The notes under the pieces: model-generated
Databases searched by the model: none
What the model was told of the DNA's origin: nothing
What the model saw: only the letters and a program-made list of their open reading frames with translations
DNA from: Halpernia humi
Lineage (GTDB): Bacteria > Bacteroidota > Bacteroidia > Flavobacteriales > Weeksellaceae
DNA length: 64,000 nucleotides
Assembly (NCBI RefSeq): GCF_900108025.1
Contig: NZ_FNUS01000001.1
Span: 62,001-126,000, forward strand
Reading direction: 5' to 3'
Translations under genes and position numbers: made by a program
Part shown: positions 50,684 to 61,314 of the stretch, in pieces
How the letters are laid out: every line of letters starts with the position of its first letter
How positions within the stretch are numbered: position 1 is the first letter of the stretch

Positions 50684-50953
50684 TTTTAAAGTTGTCTAAT
50701 TTGGAAGTTAATATTTTGACCGCGATAGTTTTATCAAAATAAATTAATATTTTTAGAAAAGAATATCCATTAAAATTTTAGAAAAAAATTAACCATTAAT
50801 TTAGTTGATTTTTTTTAATTATTTACAAATTTGAGGTCGATTATTAAATAATTTTGAAACATAAATTGGAAAGTGCTAAAGATTGACACAATTAGCTTGC
50901 AATTCATTGATAATCATAAAATTAATTTAAAGATCGAAATCAGGCTCTAAAAG

Positions 50954-51778
50954 TTATTTTTCCACAAAAATTTCTTTTCTGAAACTCCCGTCTTTATTGG
51001 GTAATTCTATAACCAAATTTTCGTTTTCCAAATATCCTAAAGTAGTAGTTCCATCTCTTAAAATGATATGATAAACATCTTTTTTAGATGATTCGCGAAA
51101 AGTAGCAAAAGGAGTTGAAGTATCAGGAGAAATTAAAATAAATTGGCCACTTCCGATTGGTTTTTTTTGATATTTCGTATTATTATTAAAATAGTTTTGA
51201 TTTTTGGCGGGAGATATAATATCAGAATACGGTTTTTTTGTCTTATCTTCAATAATTGCTGATTCTTTTTTATTTGTTTTTTCGTTAGACTTTTTATCTA
51301 AATTGGCAATTTTTGATGATGAATTTTCATTTGCTAAATCTACTTTAACTTCGGATATTTCTTTAATTGGTGAAGATTTTTGGAGATTTACCATACTTTT
51401 CTGAAGCGCTTGCTGATAGCCAATTTCATAATCTTTCTCACTAGATTTACCTTCTTGGGAGAGGAATGCCTTACCATTACAATCTGTGGCTTCAAAAGTT
51501 AATTTATTCGTAAATATATTTCCGGATTTTAAAATATTAATTTTTGCCACTTTACAAGGATTTTGTTTCAGTTCTTCTGGCCAGTTGCCTTGCACTTCTT
51601 GTAAAACTTGGTATCCTTTTTCTTTTAATTTAGAAACCAATGTAGAGTTTAAATGGTATTGATTGTTTTCAAATTCTTTAAAATCTTTGGGCACATAGAC
51701 GTATTTGTAGTCAGAAAGTTGCTGTGCCGTGCAGTTTGCAGAACTTATAATTAAAAGAATGTAAAGAAGATTTTTCAT
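50954..51778 (-). CDS. Unknown exported protein
   Basis: 274 residues: signal peptide (MKNLLYILLIISSANCTAQ; a cysteine at ~16 is not in a convincing lipobox), an N-terminal alpha/beta domain (~20-135) with YVYVPKDFKEFENN and LKEKGYQVLQE, a long Lys/Ser/Asn-rich linker (~140-200), and a small C-terminal beta domain (~205-274) with GTTTLGYLENENLVIELP. I recognise no family. It is in the same direction as gldJ but is separated from it by a terminator. Confidence 0.65.
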   Translation of the reverse strand: MKNLLYILLIISSANCTAQQLSDYKYVYVPKDFKEFENNQYHLNSTLVSKLKEKGYQVLQEVQGNWPEELKQNPCKVAKINILKSGNIFTNKLTFEATDCNGKAFLSQEGKSSEKDYEIGYQQALQKSMVNLQKSSPIKEISEVKVDLANENSSSKIANLDKKSNEKTNKKESAIIEDKTKKPYSDIISPAKNQNYFNNNTKYQKKPIGSGQFILISPDTSTPFATFRESSKKDVYHIILRDGTTTLGYLENENLVIELPNKDGSFRKEIFVEK

Positions 51779-51947
51779 TTTTAGATTTTTTTAAAGTCAT
51801 ATGTTATCGCCTTAATCTTCATTTGCGTTGGTTTGCAAACTTTTTAATGGCGATTTCATAATTAAATAATTCTATAAAGATATTGAATTCAAATTTTAAA
51901 GTAATCTAGACGGATGATTTTTAGAGAATTAATTTAAAGATAACAAA

Positions 51948-51975
51948 AAAACCTAAATCTTACGATTTAGGTTTT
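51948..51975 (-). terminator. Rho-independent terminator after gldJ
   Basis: A 12-bp perfect stem (AAAACCTAAATC / GATTTAGGTTTT) with a 4-nt loop lies 19 nt past the gldJ stop codon. Confidence 0.88.
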
Positions 51976-51993
51976 AATATTAATATTTTGAAA

Positions 51994-53604
51994 TTATCTT
52001 TTCGTTCTGCCTTTTCCTTGTGATTTTGCATCTTGTGCTACACGGAAACCGATCCACCCAAAAGCGCGGGTTTCATCTTTAAATCTTCTTTGTCCTGGAT
52101 CTAACCAGTAAGCCGTATCTAGCCAAGATCCACCTTTCACAACACGAACTTCGTCTGAGATTCTTGTAGTTCTAGAAACAGGATCTTTTTGCAGTATAAC
52201 ACGTCCTTTAGCGTCCACAATAAATTTCTTTCTGTTGGCATTATACATATTGTAATCTGCATTTGTGCTATCTTGCTCGCGTCCGTAACCAGCGTCTAAA
52301 GAAGATTGAAAATCACCATCTCTAAAGTTTCTGTCATCGGAGGTTACTTCTCTCGCATATTGACCCGGAAGTCCTTTGTAAACCAATCTTCCATCAGCAA
52401 GTGTATCGTATTTTACGGTATTGTCTTCTACTTTTTTATAAGTTCCATCTGCATTTTTTTCTGTAGATCTAGTTACATTTCCTCGGTAATAATTGAAATC
52501 ACTAGCTTCTTCATCAATAATCGGTCGATAAACATCCGCCGTCCATTCTGCAACGTTTCCAAACATACCATAAATACCTAAATCATTAGATGGAAATTGT
52601 TTTACGTCAGATGTCGTCGGTGCACCATCGTTTTTCCAGCCTGGAACACCAGAATAATCTCCTGCGCCCATTTTGAAATTTTCTAGATACATTCCTTTAT
52701 TACGTCCTTTGGTACCTTTCAGTTTGTCAACTTCTGGTTCTTTTCCTTTAGTTAAATTATAGACTCTATTTTTTTGCTGTCCAAGTGCAGCAAATTCCCA
52801 TTCCACTTCGGTTGGCAATCTAAATTTTTCTACTAAACCAGCAGAGGCGTTTCTGTTCGCTGCGGCAATTCTTGTGTTGGTGGTTTTTATACCAGTAGAT
52901 TTTTGCAATTTATTTTTATCTAATAATCCATCCAAATCGGCATCGTTTGCCTTGTATTTGTCTAAATTAAAAGCATTTCCACCTTGGTTGTTGGATTCAT
53001 TTGTATAATAATCTTTAGGAAGAACACCTTTATCCATTAATGCTTTTTCGTTAGCGCGATCCGTCAGCCAATCACAATACCGTGAAGCTTGTAGCCAAGT
53101 TACGCCTACTACCGGATAATAATCATATTCTGGAGATCTAAAATAGGTTTCAGCGAAATCATTTCGCGAAAGTTTATTATTCCAAACCAAAGTATCTGGC
53201 AAAGCACCAGTATAAATGTCTTTATAATTGGGATCTGATGGTGGAAAAACAAATTTCAACCAAGTTACATATTCTCTGTATTCGTAATTTGTAATTTCAG
53301 TTTCACCCATAAAAAAGGAACTGACCTGCATTCTGTGCGGCGTATTATTCCAATCGTGCATTACGTCATCTTTTACCAATCCCATGGTAAAAGTTCCGCC
53401 TTCCACATAGACCATTCCTGGCCAGCCTTTTTGTTTTTGCTGTTTTCCGGTAAAAAACCAACCTTTTTGGTCGTTTGGTTTCCATCCTGTTTTACTGGTA
53501 AAACGCTTTGTTCCGCCTCCTTTTTTGGAATTGCCTCCGCCACAACTCGTGAGCATAAAGGCTGCGCTTAATGTTATTAGGAAAAACGACTTGAGTTTTT
53601 TCAT
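51994..53604 (-). CDS. gldJ: Gliding motility lipoprotein GldJ
   Basis: 536 residues with a lipoprotein signal (FFLITLSAAFMLTSC, Cys21) and a formylglycine-generating-enzyme-like (sulfatase-modifying factor) domain split by a long insertion: GMVYVEGGTFTMGLV at the start, ITNYEYREYV, FRLPTEVEWEFAALG, GMFGNVAEWTADVY and KGGSWLD...FGWIGFRVA at the end. GldJ is part of the helical track and of the type IX secretion and gliding machinery in Flavobacteriia. ATG 53604 is chosen over 53631 because the lipoprotein signal begins there. porU and porV are divergent next door. Confidence 0.95.
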   Translation of the reverse strand: MKKLKSFFLITLSAAFMLTSCGGGNSKKGGGTKRFTSKTGWKPNDQKGWFFTGKQQKQKGWPGMVYVEGGTFTMGLVKDDVMHDWNNTPHRMQVSSFFMGETEITNYEYREYVTWLKFVFPPSDPNYKDIYTGALPDTLVWNNKLSRNDFAETYFRSPEYDYYPVVGVTWLQASRYCDWLTDRANEKALMDKGVLPKDYYTNESNNQGGNAFNLDKYKANDADLDGLLDKNKLQKSTGIKTTNTRIAAANRNASAGLVEKFRLPTEVEWEFAALGQQKNRVYNLTKGKEPEVDKLKGTKGRNKGMYLENFKMGAGDYSGVPGWKNDGAPTTSDVKQFPSNDLGIYGMFGNVAEWTADVYRPIIDEEASDFNYYRGNVTRSTEKNADGTYKKVEDNTVKYDTLADGRLVYKGLPGQYAREVTSDDRNFRDGDFQSSLDAGYGREQDSTNADYNMYNANRKKFIVDAKGRVILQKDPVSRTTRISDEVRVVKGGSWLDTAYWLDPGQRRFKDETRAFGWIGFRVAQDAKSQGKGRTKR

Positions 53605-53759
53605 ACTGTCATAAATATTTTCAGGATACAAAGAAAAAATAAATAATCCGATTAATCAAATAATGATTTAGGTTTTTTGAAAAACGTCGCTAAATAAATT
53701 TTATTGTATGATAAGATTATTTTAAATTTTTCGTTTAATTTGCAGTTCATTTACAATCT

Positions 53760-56700
53760 ATGAAACGCAATTTACTTTTAATTATTTTTCTATCACTTTA
53801 TTCCTTGGCATTTTCGCAGAATATTGCAATAAAATGGGATGGTGCTAAAACTATGGATTTTGGTGCAGAAAGCAAAAATTTGCCTTTTTTTTCAAATGCG
53901 GGGTATAATTTTGAGCAAGGAAATGTTTATATTCGAGTAGAAACAAAAACTTCAGACAATTTAACTGCGGATAATTTAAAATGGGAACCAATTGCAGAGA
54001 AAGATCTTTTTGATATTACTAAATATGATTTATTACCATATAATGATATAAGTTCTGGTTCATACGTAAAGGAGGGAGAAAGTTACTCTTCAGTTCGCAT
54101 TGCTACTTTTAAAATAGAAAATAACCAAATCTTTAGGCTTTCGAGTTTTAATTTGGTTAAAGAAAAAGTTTCGCAAAGAAGTAATTCTTCGAAAAACCTT
54201 GGCACCACAGATAATCCTTTAAAAACAGGAACTTTTTATAAAATAAAAGTTGATAAATCGGGTATTTTTAAAATTACAACTCAATTTTTGCGCGCTAATG
54301 GCATTAACCCTTCTGATATAAATCCAAAGAATTTTAGAATTTATGGAAATGGCGGTACAATGTTGCCAGAATATAACCAAGATAACTACTACAAATCTTT
54401 GCAAGAAGATGCAATAGAAGTTAAAGGTGAAGATGATGGTGTGTGGAATGATGAGGACTATGCACTTTTTTATGCGCAAGGTCCTAACGGTTTCAATTTA
54501 TATAAAGGTGCGCTTGGCTCTGCAACAAATAGATTGACGGAAACGCGAACTGATCGCAGCCTTAATGTAAAAAACATCTATGAAGATTTTTCTTATTATT
54601 TCATCAATTTTGACACAGGACCAGGAAAAAGAGTTCAAAACCAAGATGCTAATTTACCTTCACAATTACTAACGAATTATGATGATTACCAAGTCTTAAA
54701 TGAAGATAAAACCAACTTATTGAATATAGGCCGTGTATTCTTAGGCGATTTTTTTAATACCAATAAAACCGTTTCGTTTACAACACGTTTGCCATTAAAG
54801 GCAACAGATAGGGTGACTTATAAGGCGCAACTGGCACCTTACCAATTTCAAGGGAATTCTATTAAAATTGATATCAATGGATTGGCTGAAACTAATTATA
54901 GTTTTAGTTCAACTACACAAGATTATGTCTTAACCGATTATCTTGGTACTGTAAGCAATATTACAGGAAACCAAATAAACTTTAATTTTAACCCCACTTT
55001 TGGAACAAATCCAAATGGTATCGTTTACCTTAATTACGCTGAAGTAAGTTATAAGCAAGATTTAATTTTTAATGGTACACAAATGAATTTTCGGAGTTAT
55101 GATATTTCCGAGAATAGCAATACACTTTACGGTTTTAGCCTTTCTGATACTTCTTCTTTGGAGGAGGTTTGGGATGTTTCTGATGTTACAAATGCAAGCA
55201 GAAAAGTAAATAAATCCACAGCTGGTAATTTTGATTTTGGCTATTTAGCAAATACAAACTTTAATAATGAATTTGTCGCTTTTAATAATTCGGCTGCTTA
55301 TGACCCAATTTTTGTGGGTAAAATAGATAATCAAGATTTGTCTTCACTTTCAAACATCGATTACCTTGTAATCACCGTGCCAGAAATGATGGGGCAAGCG
55401 CAACGCTTGGCTGATTATCATAAAATTAATGATAATTTTAATGTTGCAGTAGTTGATATTAATAAAATTTATAATGAATTCTCTAGCGGTAGTCAAGATA
55501 TTACAGCCATCAGAAATTTCGTAACAAGATTGAATACTACAAATGGCAATTTGAAATATTTAATGATTTTGGGTGATACATCTTTTGATTACAAAGGAAT
55601 TGAATACCCAAATTCACAAGTCGTACCAAGTTATGAAAGTGAGTATAGCCAAAGTTTTGTATCATCTTTTGTAACTGATGATTATTATGTGATGACTTCT
55701 CCCCAAACTTATACTAATGTGCAAAGTCTTTTGCCCGATCTACCAGTAGGAAGATTGCCAGCAGCTAATGTGGCCGAAGCAAAATTATTGGTAGATAAAA
55801 CACTGGCTTATTATAATGCTTTGCCTGGCCAATCTACACCATTTGGCGAATGGCGTATGAAATTAGATTTCGCTGCAGATGATGATAATGATGGCGGAAC
55901 ACCTTTCCATACCGTGATGAACAATGCTATTGTAGCAAATTTTGAAACCGCAGCCACGGATAAACCAGAATATAATATTCGTAAATTATACCTAGACTCT
56001 TTTCCTGCAGTAAATACAGCAGGTGGGCAAAGATATCCACAAGTAAATCAAGCCATTAGTAGTGATATTAGCAATAGTTTATTTTTGTTTTATTTCGGGC
56101 ATGGCGGCATAAACGGTTGGGCACAAGAGCGCGTACTCACAAGCGCAGAAGTAGATAATTTTAATAATTATAATAATGTTTATAGCAGGTTTCCATTGGT
56201 TTCTACCATCACCTGCGAATTTACACTTTGGGATGATCCGGCTACATTTTCCACAGGAGAGCAAACAATAAAATCTAAAACTGGCGGTGCAACTACGATG
56301 ATTACTTCTAGCAGAGCCATCGGTGTAGGTTATGGTGTAGAACTTACGCGCTTATTTATCGACCAAATATTTAAACTTGATAATGATGATTTTAGAAGTT
56401 TAGGAGACGCCTTCTTGCAAACTAAATTATTAAAAGGTCCAAATTCTAACCATTTTAAAGTTAATTTTTTAGGAGATCCTGCCATGAAACTAAGCAGACC
56501 ACAAAAATTAATTACAATTGATAATATAGAATCGCCAGTTCCAGGGCAATTGCGGGCACTAGATTTCGTTACTATTACTGGAGAAGTGAAGAAAAAAGAC
56601 GGCACCTTGGATACTAATTTTACAGGGAGAGTGTCAATTAATATTTTTGATAAAAGAATAGATAAAAAAACGCTAAATAATGACGGTAATCTCACACCAA

Positions 56701-57632
56701 TTTTAAATTACACAGAAGAAGGAAGCCCAATAGTAAAGACATCTGGCGTAGTAACTAATGGTAAATTTGCCGTTAAATTTTACGTTCCAAAGGATATTAA
56801 TTATACCATCGGAACGGGCAGAATCTTGGCTTATGCAGATAATAAGCAACGTGATGTATTTGTAAATCAGCCTTACCAAATCGGAGATATTAATCCAGAT
56901 GGCCTTAATGATAATACGCCGCCTGTCGTTCATCTTTTTATGAACAATACCAATTTTGCAGATGGTGGAATTACCGATCAAAACCCCACACTTCTGGCTT
57001 GTGTGAGTGATAATACGGGCATTAATTCTACAGGTTCAGGTATCGGGCACGACATTACTGTAATTCTTGATGGGCAAGTTATCAACACAACTGTTTTAAA
57101 TGATTTTTATTTTTCAGGAGAGGGAAATGGCTGCGTGAATCCTACTTTAGAAGATTATCAAAAAGGAAATGTGTCTTATCCGTTCAGAAATTTAGCAGTA
57201 GGTCCACATCAATTGGTATTTAAAATTTGGGATATCAACAATAATTCTACCACCGCAACGTTAAACTTTATAGTAAAGGATGAAAGCAATCAGCAATTAA
57301 TTGTTAAAAAATTACTAAATTGGCCAAATCCTTTTACAGATAAAACTTATATTCAATTTGAGCATAACTGCGCAGATATTTTAGATGTAAATGCACAAAT
57401 TTTCACCATCACCGGAAAACTAGTGAGAACAATTTCCACACAAGTTACGGCAGAACCTTTTTTCCAAGGATTTAGAACGCCAAGAACTGCAATAGAATGG
57501 GATGGAAAAGATGATTTTGGCGATACTGTTGCAAAAGGCGTCTATATTTTTAAAATATTTGCTCGCAGCCAAAACCAAGATAAATGCAAAGGAAGCGCTA
57601 CTGCAGTTGAAAAAATGGTGCTGTTAAAATAA
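53760..57632 (+). CDS. porU: Type IX secretion system C-terminal signal peptidase PorU
   Basis: 1,290 residues: signal peptide ending SLAFSQ (~20), a beta-rich N-terminal part, a C25 gingipain-like peptidase domain (~540-925) with the catalytic dyad His781 in YFGHGGINGW and Cys819 in TITCEFTLWDDP, Ig-like modules, and a C-terminal domain with NWPNPFTDKTYIQFEHN and AKGVYIFKI, i.e. a type IX sorting-domain form. PorU sits on the cell surface with PorV, removes the sorting domain from cargo and attaches cargo to the surface. Cargo such as the FnIII endonuclease may be processed by it. Confidence 0.93.
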   Translation: MKRNLLLIIFLSLYSLAFSQNIAIKWDGAKTMDFGAESKNLPFFSNAGYNFEQGNVYIRVETKTSDNLTADNLKWEPIAEKDLFDITKYDLLPYNDISSGSYVKEGESYSSVRIATFKIENNQIFRLSSFNLVKEKVSQRSNSSKNLGTTDNPLKTGTFYKIKVDKSGIFKITTQFLRANGINPSDINPKNFRIYGNGGTMLPEYNQDNYYKSLQEDAIEVKGEDDGVWNDEDYALFYAQGPNGFNLYKGALGSATNRLTETRTDRSLNVKNIYEDFSYYFINFDTGPGKRVQNQDANLPSQLLTNYDDYQVLNEDKTNLLNIGRVFLGDFFNTNKTVSFTTRLPLKATDRVTYKAQLAPYQFQGNSIKIDINGLAETNYSFSSTTQDYVLTDYLGTVSNITGNQINFNFNPTFGTNPNGIVYLNYAEVSYKQDLIFNGTQMNFRSYDISENSNTLYGFSLSDTSSLEEVWDVSDVTNASRKVNKSTAGNFDFGYLANTNFNNEFVAFNNSAAYDPIFVGKIDNQDLSSLSNIDYLVITVPEMMGQAQRLADYHKINDNFNVAVVDINKIYNEFSSGSQDITAIRNFVTRLNTTNGNLKYLMILGDTSFDYKGIEYPNSQVVPSYESEYSQSFVSSFVTDDYYVMTSPQTYTNVQSLLPDLPVGRLPAANVAEAKLLVDKTLAYYNALPGQSTPFGEWRMKLDFAADDDNDGGTPFHTVMNNAIVANFETAATDKPEYNIRKLYLDSFPAVNTAGGQRYPQVNQAISSDISNSLFLFYFGHGGINGWAQERVLTSAEVDNFNNYNNVYSRFPLVSTITCEFTLWDDPATFSTGEQTIKSKTGGATTMITSSRAIGVGYGVELTRLFIDQIFKLDNDDFRSLGDAFLQTKLLKGPNSNHFKVNFLGDPAMKLSRPQKLITIDNIESPVPGQLRALDFVTITGEVKKKDGTLDTNFTGRVSINIFDKRIDKKTLNNDGNLTPILNYTEEGSPIVKTSGVVTNGKFAVKFYVPKDINYTIGTGRILAYADNKQRDVFVNQPYQIGDINPDGLNDNTPPVVHLFMNNTNFADGGITDQNPTLLACVSDNTGINSTGSGIGHDITVILDGQVINTTVLNDFYFSGEGNGCVNPTLEDYQKGNVSYPFRNLAVGPHQLVFKIWDINNNSTTATLNFIVKDESNQQLIVKKLLNWPNPFTDKTYIQFEHNCADILDVNAQIFTITGKLVRTISTQVTAEPFFQGFRTPRTAIEWDGKDDFGDTVAKGVYIFKIFARSQNQDKCKGSATAVEKMVLLK

Positions 57633-57654
57633 AACAAAACGAAAAAAAATATTT

Positions 57655-58818
57655 ATGATGTTAAATAAAAAACTATTATTAACTCTTGGTCTTGGCTTAA
57701 GCGTCACCGCTTTTGCCCAAAATTTAGAAGACATTAGGCCAGTTCTTACGGGTGCTCCATTTTTAAGAATTTCTCCAGATGCACGTGCCGGAGGGATGGG
57801 CGACCAAGGTGTGGCCACTTCTTCAGACGCATTTTCGCAATTTTGGAATGCGGCTAAATATCCGTTTAGCAAAACAACTTCCGCAGTTGGGATTAATTAT
57901 ACACCGTATCTTGGTAAATTAACCAACGATGTATTTTTACTTTACGGCGCTTATCACCAGTTTTTGGGAGATGAAGAGCGTTCCACCATTTCTGCCAGTT
58001 TATATTATTTTAATTTAGGCTCTGTAGATTTAACGAAATTAGTAGGTAGCGAAGTCGTTTCAGAAGGTACCGCAAAACCAAACGAATTTTCAATAGATGT
58101 TGCGTATGGTTTAAAATTAACCGATAATTATTCCATGGCGGTTACAGGTCGTTTTATTAGATCAGATTTATCTGGCGGCTTTAATTCTGATAATACTTTA
58201 AAACCCGCAAACTCTTTTGCTGTAGATGTTTCTGGTTATTTTTTAAGCAATAGAGGACAAAGTTTTGGCGATTATGAAGGACAAGCGAGAGCAGGTTTCG
58301 CCATTCAAAATTTAGGGCCGCGTTTAGATTATACCGGTAATGATGAATCTAAATCTTATCTGCCTACCACTGCAAGAATTGGTGCAGGTTATGATCTTTA
58401 TATTGATGATTTAAACAAAGTAGGCATTAGTGTAGAAGCCTCAAAACTTTTGGTTCCTGGCCCAGAAATTACTGGTACAGACTTAAACGGAAGCCCAATC
58501 TATAACGTGCCAAATGTAGGCGTAATCGAAGGAATTAGTAAATCTTTCAATAATCCAAAAAGTACCATGATAAGTGGAGCGTTAGAATATTCTTACGACA
58601 ATGCTTTTTCTTTAAGAACAGGCTATTTCCACGAGAGTGCAGAGCAAGGCGGCAGACAATATGCCACAGTTGGTCTAGGCTTAAAATACCAATCTTTCGG
58701 TTTAGATCTGTCTTATTTAATTAATACTTCAAAAATAAACTCAGCATTAGACAATACTTTACGATTCGGCCTTACTTGGACGATTGGTGAAGAATCCTCA
58801 AACGCACAAGATTATTAA
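57655..58818 (+). CDS. porV: Type IX secretion system outer-membrane protein PorV
   Basis: 387 residues: signal peptide ending TAFAQ (~22-24), then FLRISPDARAGGMGDQGVATS, the conserved PorV opening, and an outer-membrane beta barrel of the FadL-like type with alternating strands to the C-terminus. PorV shuttles cargo from the translocon to PorU. It starts 22 nt after porU, so they are an operon. The ATG at 57655 and the one at 57658 are equally possible. Confidence 0.95.
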   Translation: MMLNKKLLLTLGLGLSVTAFAQNLEDIRPVLTGAPFLRISPDARAGGMGDQGVATSSDAFSQFWNAAKYPFSKTTSAVGINYTPYLGKLTNDVFLLYGAYHQFLGDEERSTISASLYYFNLGSVDLTKLVGSEVVSEGTAKPNEFSIDVAYGLKLTDNYSMAVTGRFIRSDLSGGFNSDNTLKPANSFAVDVSGYFLSNRGQSFGDYEGQARAGFAIQNLGPRLDYTGNDESKSYLPTTARIGAGYDLYIDDLNKVGISVEASKLLVPGPEITGTDLNGSPIYNVPNVGVIEGISKSFNNPKSTMISGALEYSYDNAFSLRTGYFHESAEQGGRQYATVGLGLKYQSFGLDLSYLINTSKINSALDNTLRFGLTWTIGEESSNAQDY

Positions 58819-58844
58819 AAATTATTTTTTTTAAACTAAATTTT

Positions 58845-58875
58845 AAAGGAGTCTCCATGGTGAGGCTCTTTTTGT
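58845..58875 (+). terminator. Rho-independent terminator after porV
   Basis: AAAGGAGTCTC pairs with GAGGCTCTTT (two G-T pairs) around loop CATGGT, followed by T residues. Confidence 0.75.
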
Positions 58876-58886
58876 TTAAAGAAGTT

Positions 58887-58894
58887 TAATTTTG
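58887..58894 (+). promoter_or_regulatory. -7 box (TAATTTTG) that fixes the start of the FUSC gene
   Basis: It includes the TTG at 58892 that opens the longer frame, so translation should begin at ATG 58913. Confidence 0.6.
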
Positions 58895-58912
58895 CTAAAA
58901 GTTTTCAAACTA

Positions 58913-61165
58913 ATGTCTTATACTTCAGATTTAAAACGTTTCATTACCAGCCAGTATATTTATGCTGCCGTGCGCGTTACTTTGGCCGTTGTAGTTCCTA
59001 GTATTATTTTGGCTTATTTTGGCTTGCTAAAAGAGTTTTTTTTATTTCCACTTGCTACTACTTTTATTGGGCTTACCGATCAACCTGGCCCTGTAATTAG
59101 ACGTAGAAATGCAATGTTACTCGCCGTTTTTTGCTTTATTATTACGGCTACAATTGCAAGTTTAGCCAAAGAAATACCTCTTCTAATTTTTTTAGAACTT
59201 TTAGTTTTTGGCTTTTTTTATAGTATGATTGGCGTTTATGGGCAGCGCTTATCGTCAGTTGGATCTATAACATTAATCGTGCTCGCTATTTTTATAGACG
59301 GCCATCTTACTGGTAATAATACTTTAAAAAGTTTGATTACTTTTCTGGCTGGAAGCCTATGGTTTGTCTTAGTTTTTTTAATTTTAACACGGCTTCAACC
59401 TTACAAATTAGCCAGTCAGCAAATAGGTGAAAACTATATTTTATTGGGCGAGTATCTTAAAATTAGAGCGCAACTATATCTTCCAAACCCCAATTATGAA
59501 TCTATTTCCCATGAAATTATTTCGCATCAAATTAAAATAAAAAACCTGCAAGAAGACACACGCGAAACCGTTTTCCGAACACGCGAAATAGTGCGAGAAT
59601 CTACAACCACAAGCCGTTTGCTGATGTTGATGTTTCTCAATTCTATAGATTTACACGAAAAATTAATGACTTCCGAAAGCGACTACAAAGCGCTGCATCA
59701 AGATGCAAGGAACCAAGATGTTCTTTCTGCAATGAATGTTTTTCTCTTAAATTTGGCCACAGAAATCACGAATATTGGGATAGATTTGCAATCTGGCACC
59801 AAAGCAAAGCCTTTAGCCAATTTAGATAGTGAACTCGAAAAACTTTATACCGTTTACTACAACTACAGAAACACTAAAATGGGTAGCGAAAATTTGGAGA
59901 ACTTTATGATTTTGCGCCAGATTCTGATGCGAATCACCGACCTTAATTCGGAAATAAAAAAAATCTACACCATTTTTTCACAAGATGTAAAATTAGCAAA
60001 AAGTCTCTCTTCTGGTTTAGATGTACGAAAATTTTTGAGTACAGAAGAAAAATTAAACTTTAAAGTTTTTCGAAATAATTTAAGCCTAGATTCAAAACAA
60101 TTTCGCCACGCCATTCGCGTCACTTCCGCCTTAATAATAGGTTATGGCATCACAAGGTTTTCATTTTTTCCTGTTGGCCATGCTTATTGGGTTTTAATTA
60201 CAATTGTAGCCATTATTCGCCCCAATTATAGCATCACAAAACATCGAAATTATGTTCGATTATTCGGCACTATTTCGGGCGCCATCATCGCTTATTTGTT
60301 ATTATGGCAAATTTCTAACAATACAATTCTGCTGTTTTTCTTGTTGGCGAGTATGATTTTAGCATTCACTTTTTTAAAAAGCAAATATTTTTGGTCGGTT
60401 TTGTTTATTACGCTTTACGTTTTTTTAGCCTTTAATTTTTTGAAACCAGGCAACATCAATGTTATATTTAGAGATAGAATTTTTGACACTTTTGTGGGCG
60501 GTTTTGTGGTTTTTTTAGTTTCCTATTTCATTTTGCCAGTTTGGGAGCATACCCAAAATATAGATTTAATGAAGGTTGCAACGCAAGATAATATCAATTA
60601 TTTTAAAGTTGTGATGCAAAATTTTGAGGTTGAAAAGTCTGAACAAAACGTTCAAGATTATAAAATGAAAAGAAAGGCCGCTTTGGTTTCTCTGGCCAAT
60701 TTATCAGATAATTTCCAACGGATGCTTTCCGATCCCAAAAATCAACAAAAAAAATTAGAAAAAGTGCACCAATTTGTAACCACTGCGCATCTTTTTACCG
60801 CTTATTGTGCATCTCTTTCCCAATATTTTAATGGCAAAAATTTCAAAAAATATCCTGAAATAGATGCCAAAAATTGGACTGCAATTATAACTGCAGAACT
60901 TCAAAAATCTTTAGCTATTTTAAATAATGTGAAGCAAGATTTTCCCACAGAAGATTTAAAAATTCCTGAAAATGAATTAGAATTTTTATTAAATAAAAGA
61001 AAAGCCGAATTGGATGAAAATGAACCGACCGACCGCCGAGATCCTACAAAAATTTCACATTTAGCAGAATTGAAAAACATGACTGAACTTTTAGAATTAA
61101 TGTCTGACGTAGCCCGCGAACAAAGAAAAGCACTGAAAGATTTTCAAAATTTTGTTGAAGTTTAA
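58913..61165 (+). CDS. FUSC family (YccS/aromatic acid exporter-like) membrane protein
   Basis: 750 residues with the duplicated FUSC layout: an N-terminal set of about six helices (~20-165), a soluble helical domain (~170-395), a second set of about five to six helices (~400-545) beginning RHAIRVTSALIIGYGI and WVLITIVAIIRPNYS, and a charged C-terminal helical domain. Relatives export aromatic acids or act in lipid and cell-envelope homeostasis; the substrate here is unknown. In my recollection cytidine deaminase often follows porV in relatives; this gene takes that place. Confidence 0.9.
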   Translation: MSYTSDLKRFITSQYIYAAVRVTLAVVVPSIILAYFGLLKEFFLFPLATTFIGLTDQPGPVIRRRNAMLLAVFCFIITATIASLAKEIPLLIFLELLVFGFFYSMIGVYGQRLSSVGSITLIVLAIFIDGHLTGNNTLKSLITFLAGSLWFVLVFLILTRLQPYKLASQQIGENYILLGEYLKIRAQLYLPNPNYESISHEIISHQIKIKNLQEDTRETVFRTREIVRESTTTSRLLMLMFLNSIDLHEKLMTSESDYKALHQDARNQDVLSAMNVFLLNLATEITNIGIDLQSGTKAKPLANLDSELEKLYTVYYNYRNTKMGSENLENFMILRQILMRITDLNSEIKKIYTIFSQDVKLAKSLSSGLDVRKFLSTEEKLNFKVFRNNLSLDSKQFRHAIRVTSALIIGYGITRFSFFPVGHAYWVLITIVAIIRPNYSITKHRNYVRLFGTISGAIIAYLLLWQISNNTILLFFLLASMILAFTFLKSKYFWSVLFITLYVFLAFNFLKPGNINVIFRDRIFDTFVGGFVVFLVSYFILPVWEHTQNIDLMKVATQDNINYFKVVMQNFEVEKSEQNVQDYKMKRKAALVSLANLSDNFQRMLSDPKNQQKKLEKVHQFVTTAHLFTAYCASLSQYFNGKNFKKYPEIDAKNWTAIITAELQKSLAILNNVKQDFPTEDLKIPENELEFLLNKRKAELDENEPTDRRDPTKISHLAELKNMTELLELMSDVAREQRKALKDFQNFVEV

Positions 61166-61314
61166 CCATTGAAAATAAGAGTTTTCTACAAAGAATAAAT
61201 AGATTTGCAAGCATTTCAAAGAAGTCAAAAAAAATTTATCTGCTCTAAATAAAGACCAATATTTAAAATCTCTAATGTGACTTACGTGTTAAAAAAAACT
61301 TCGAGGTTATAACC

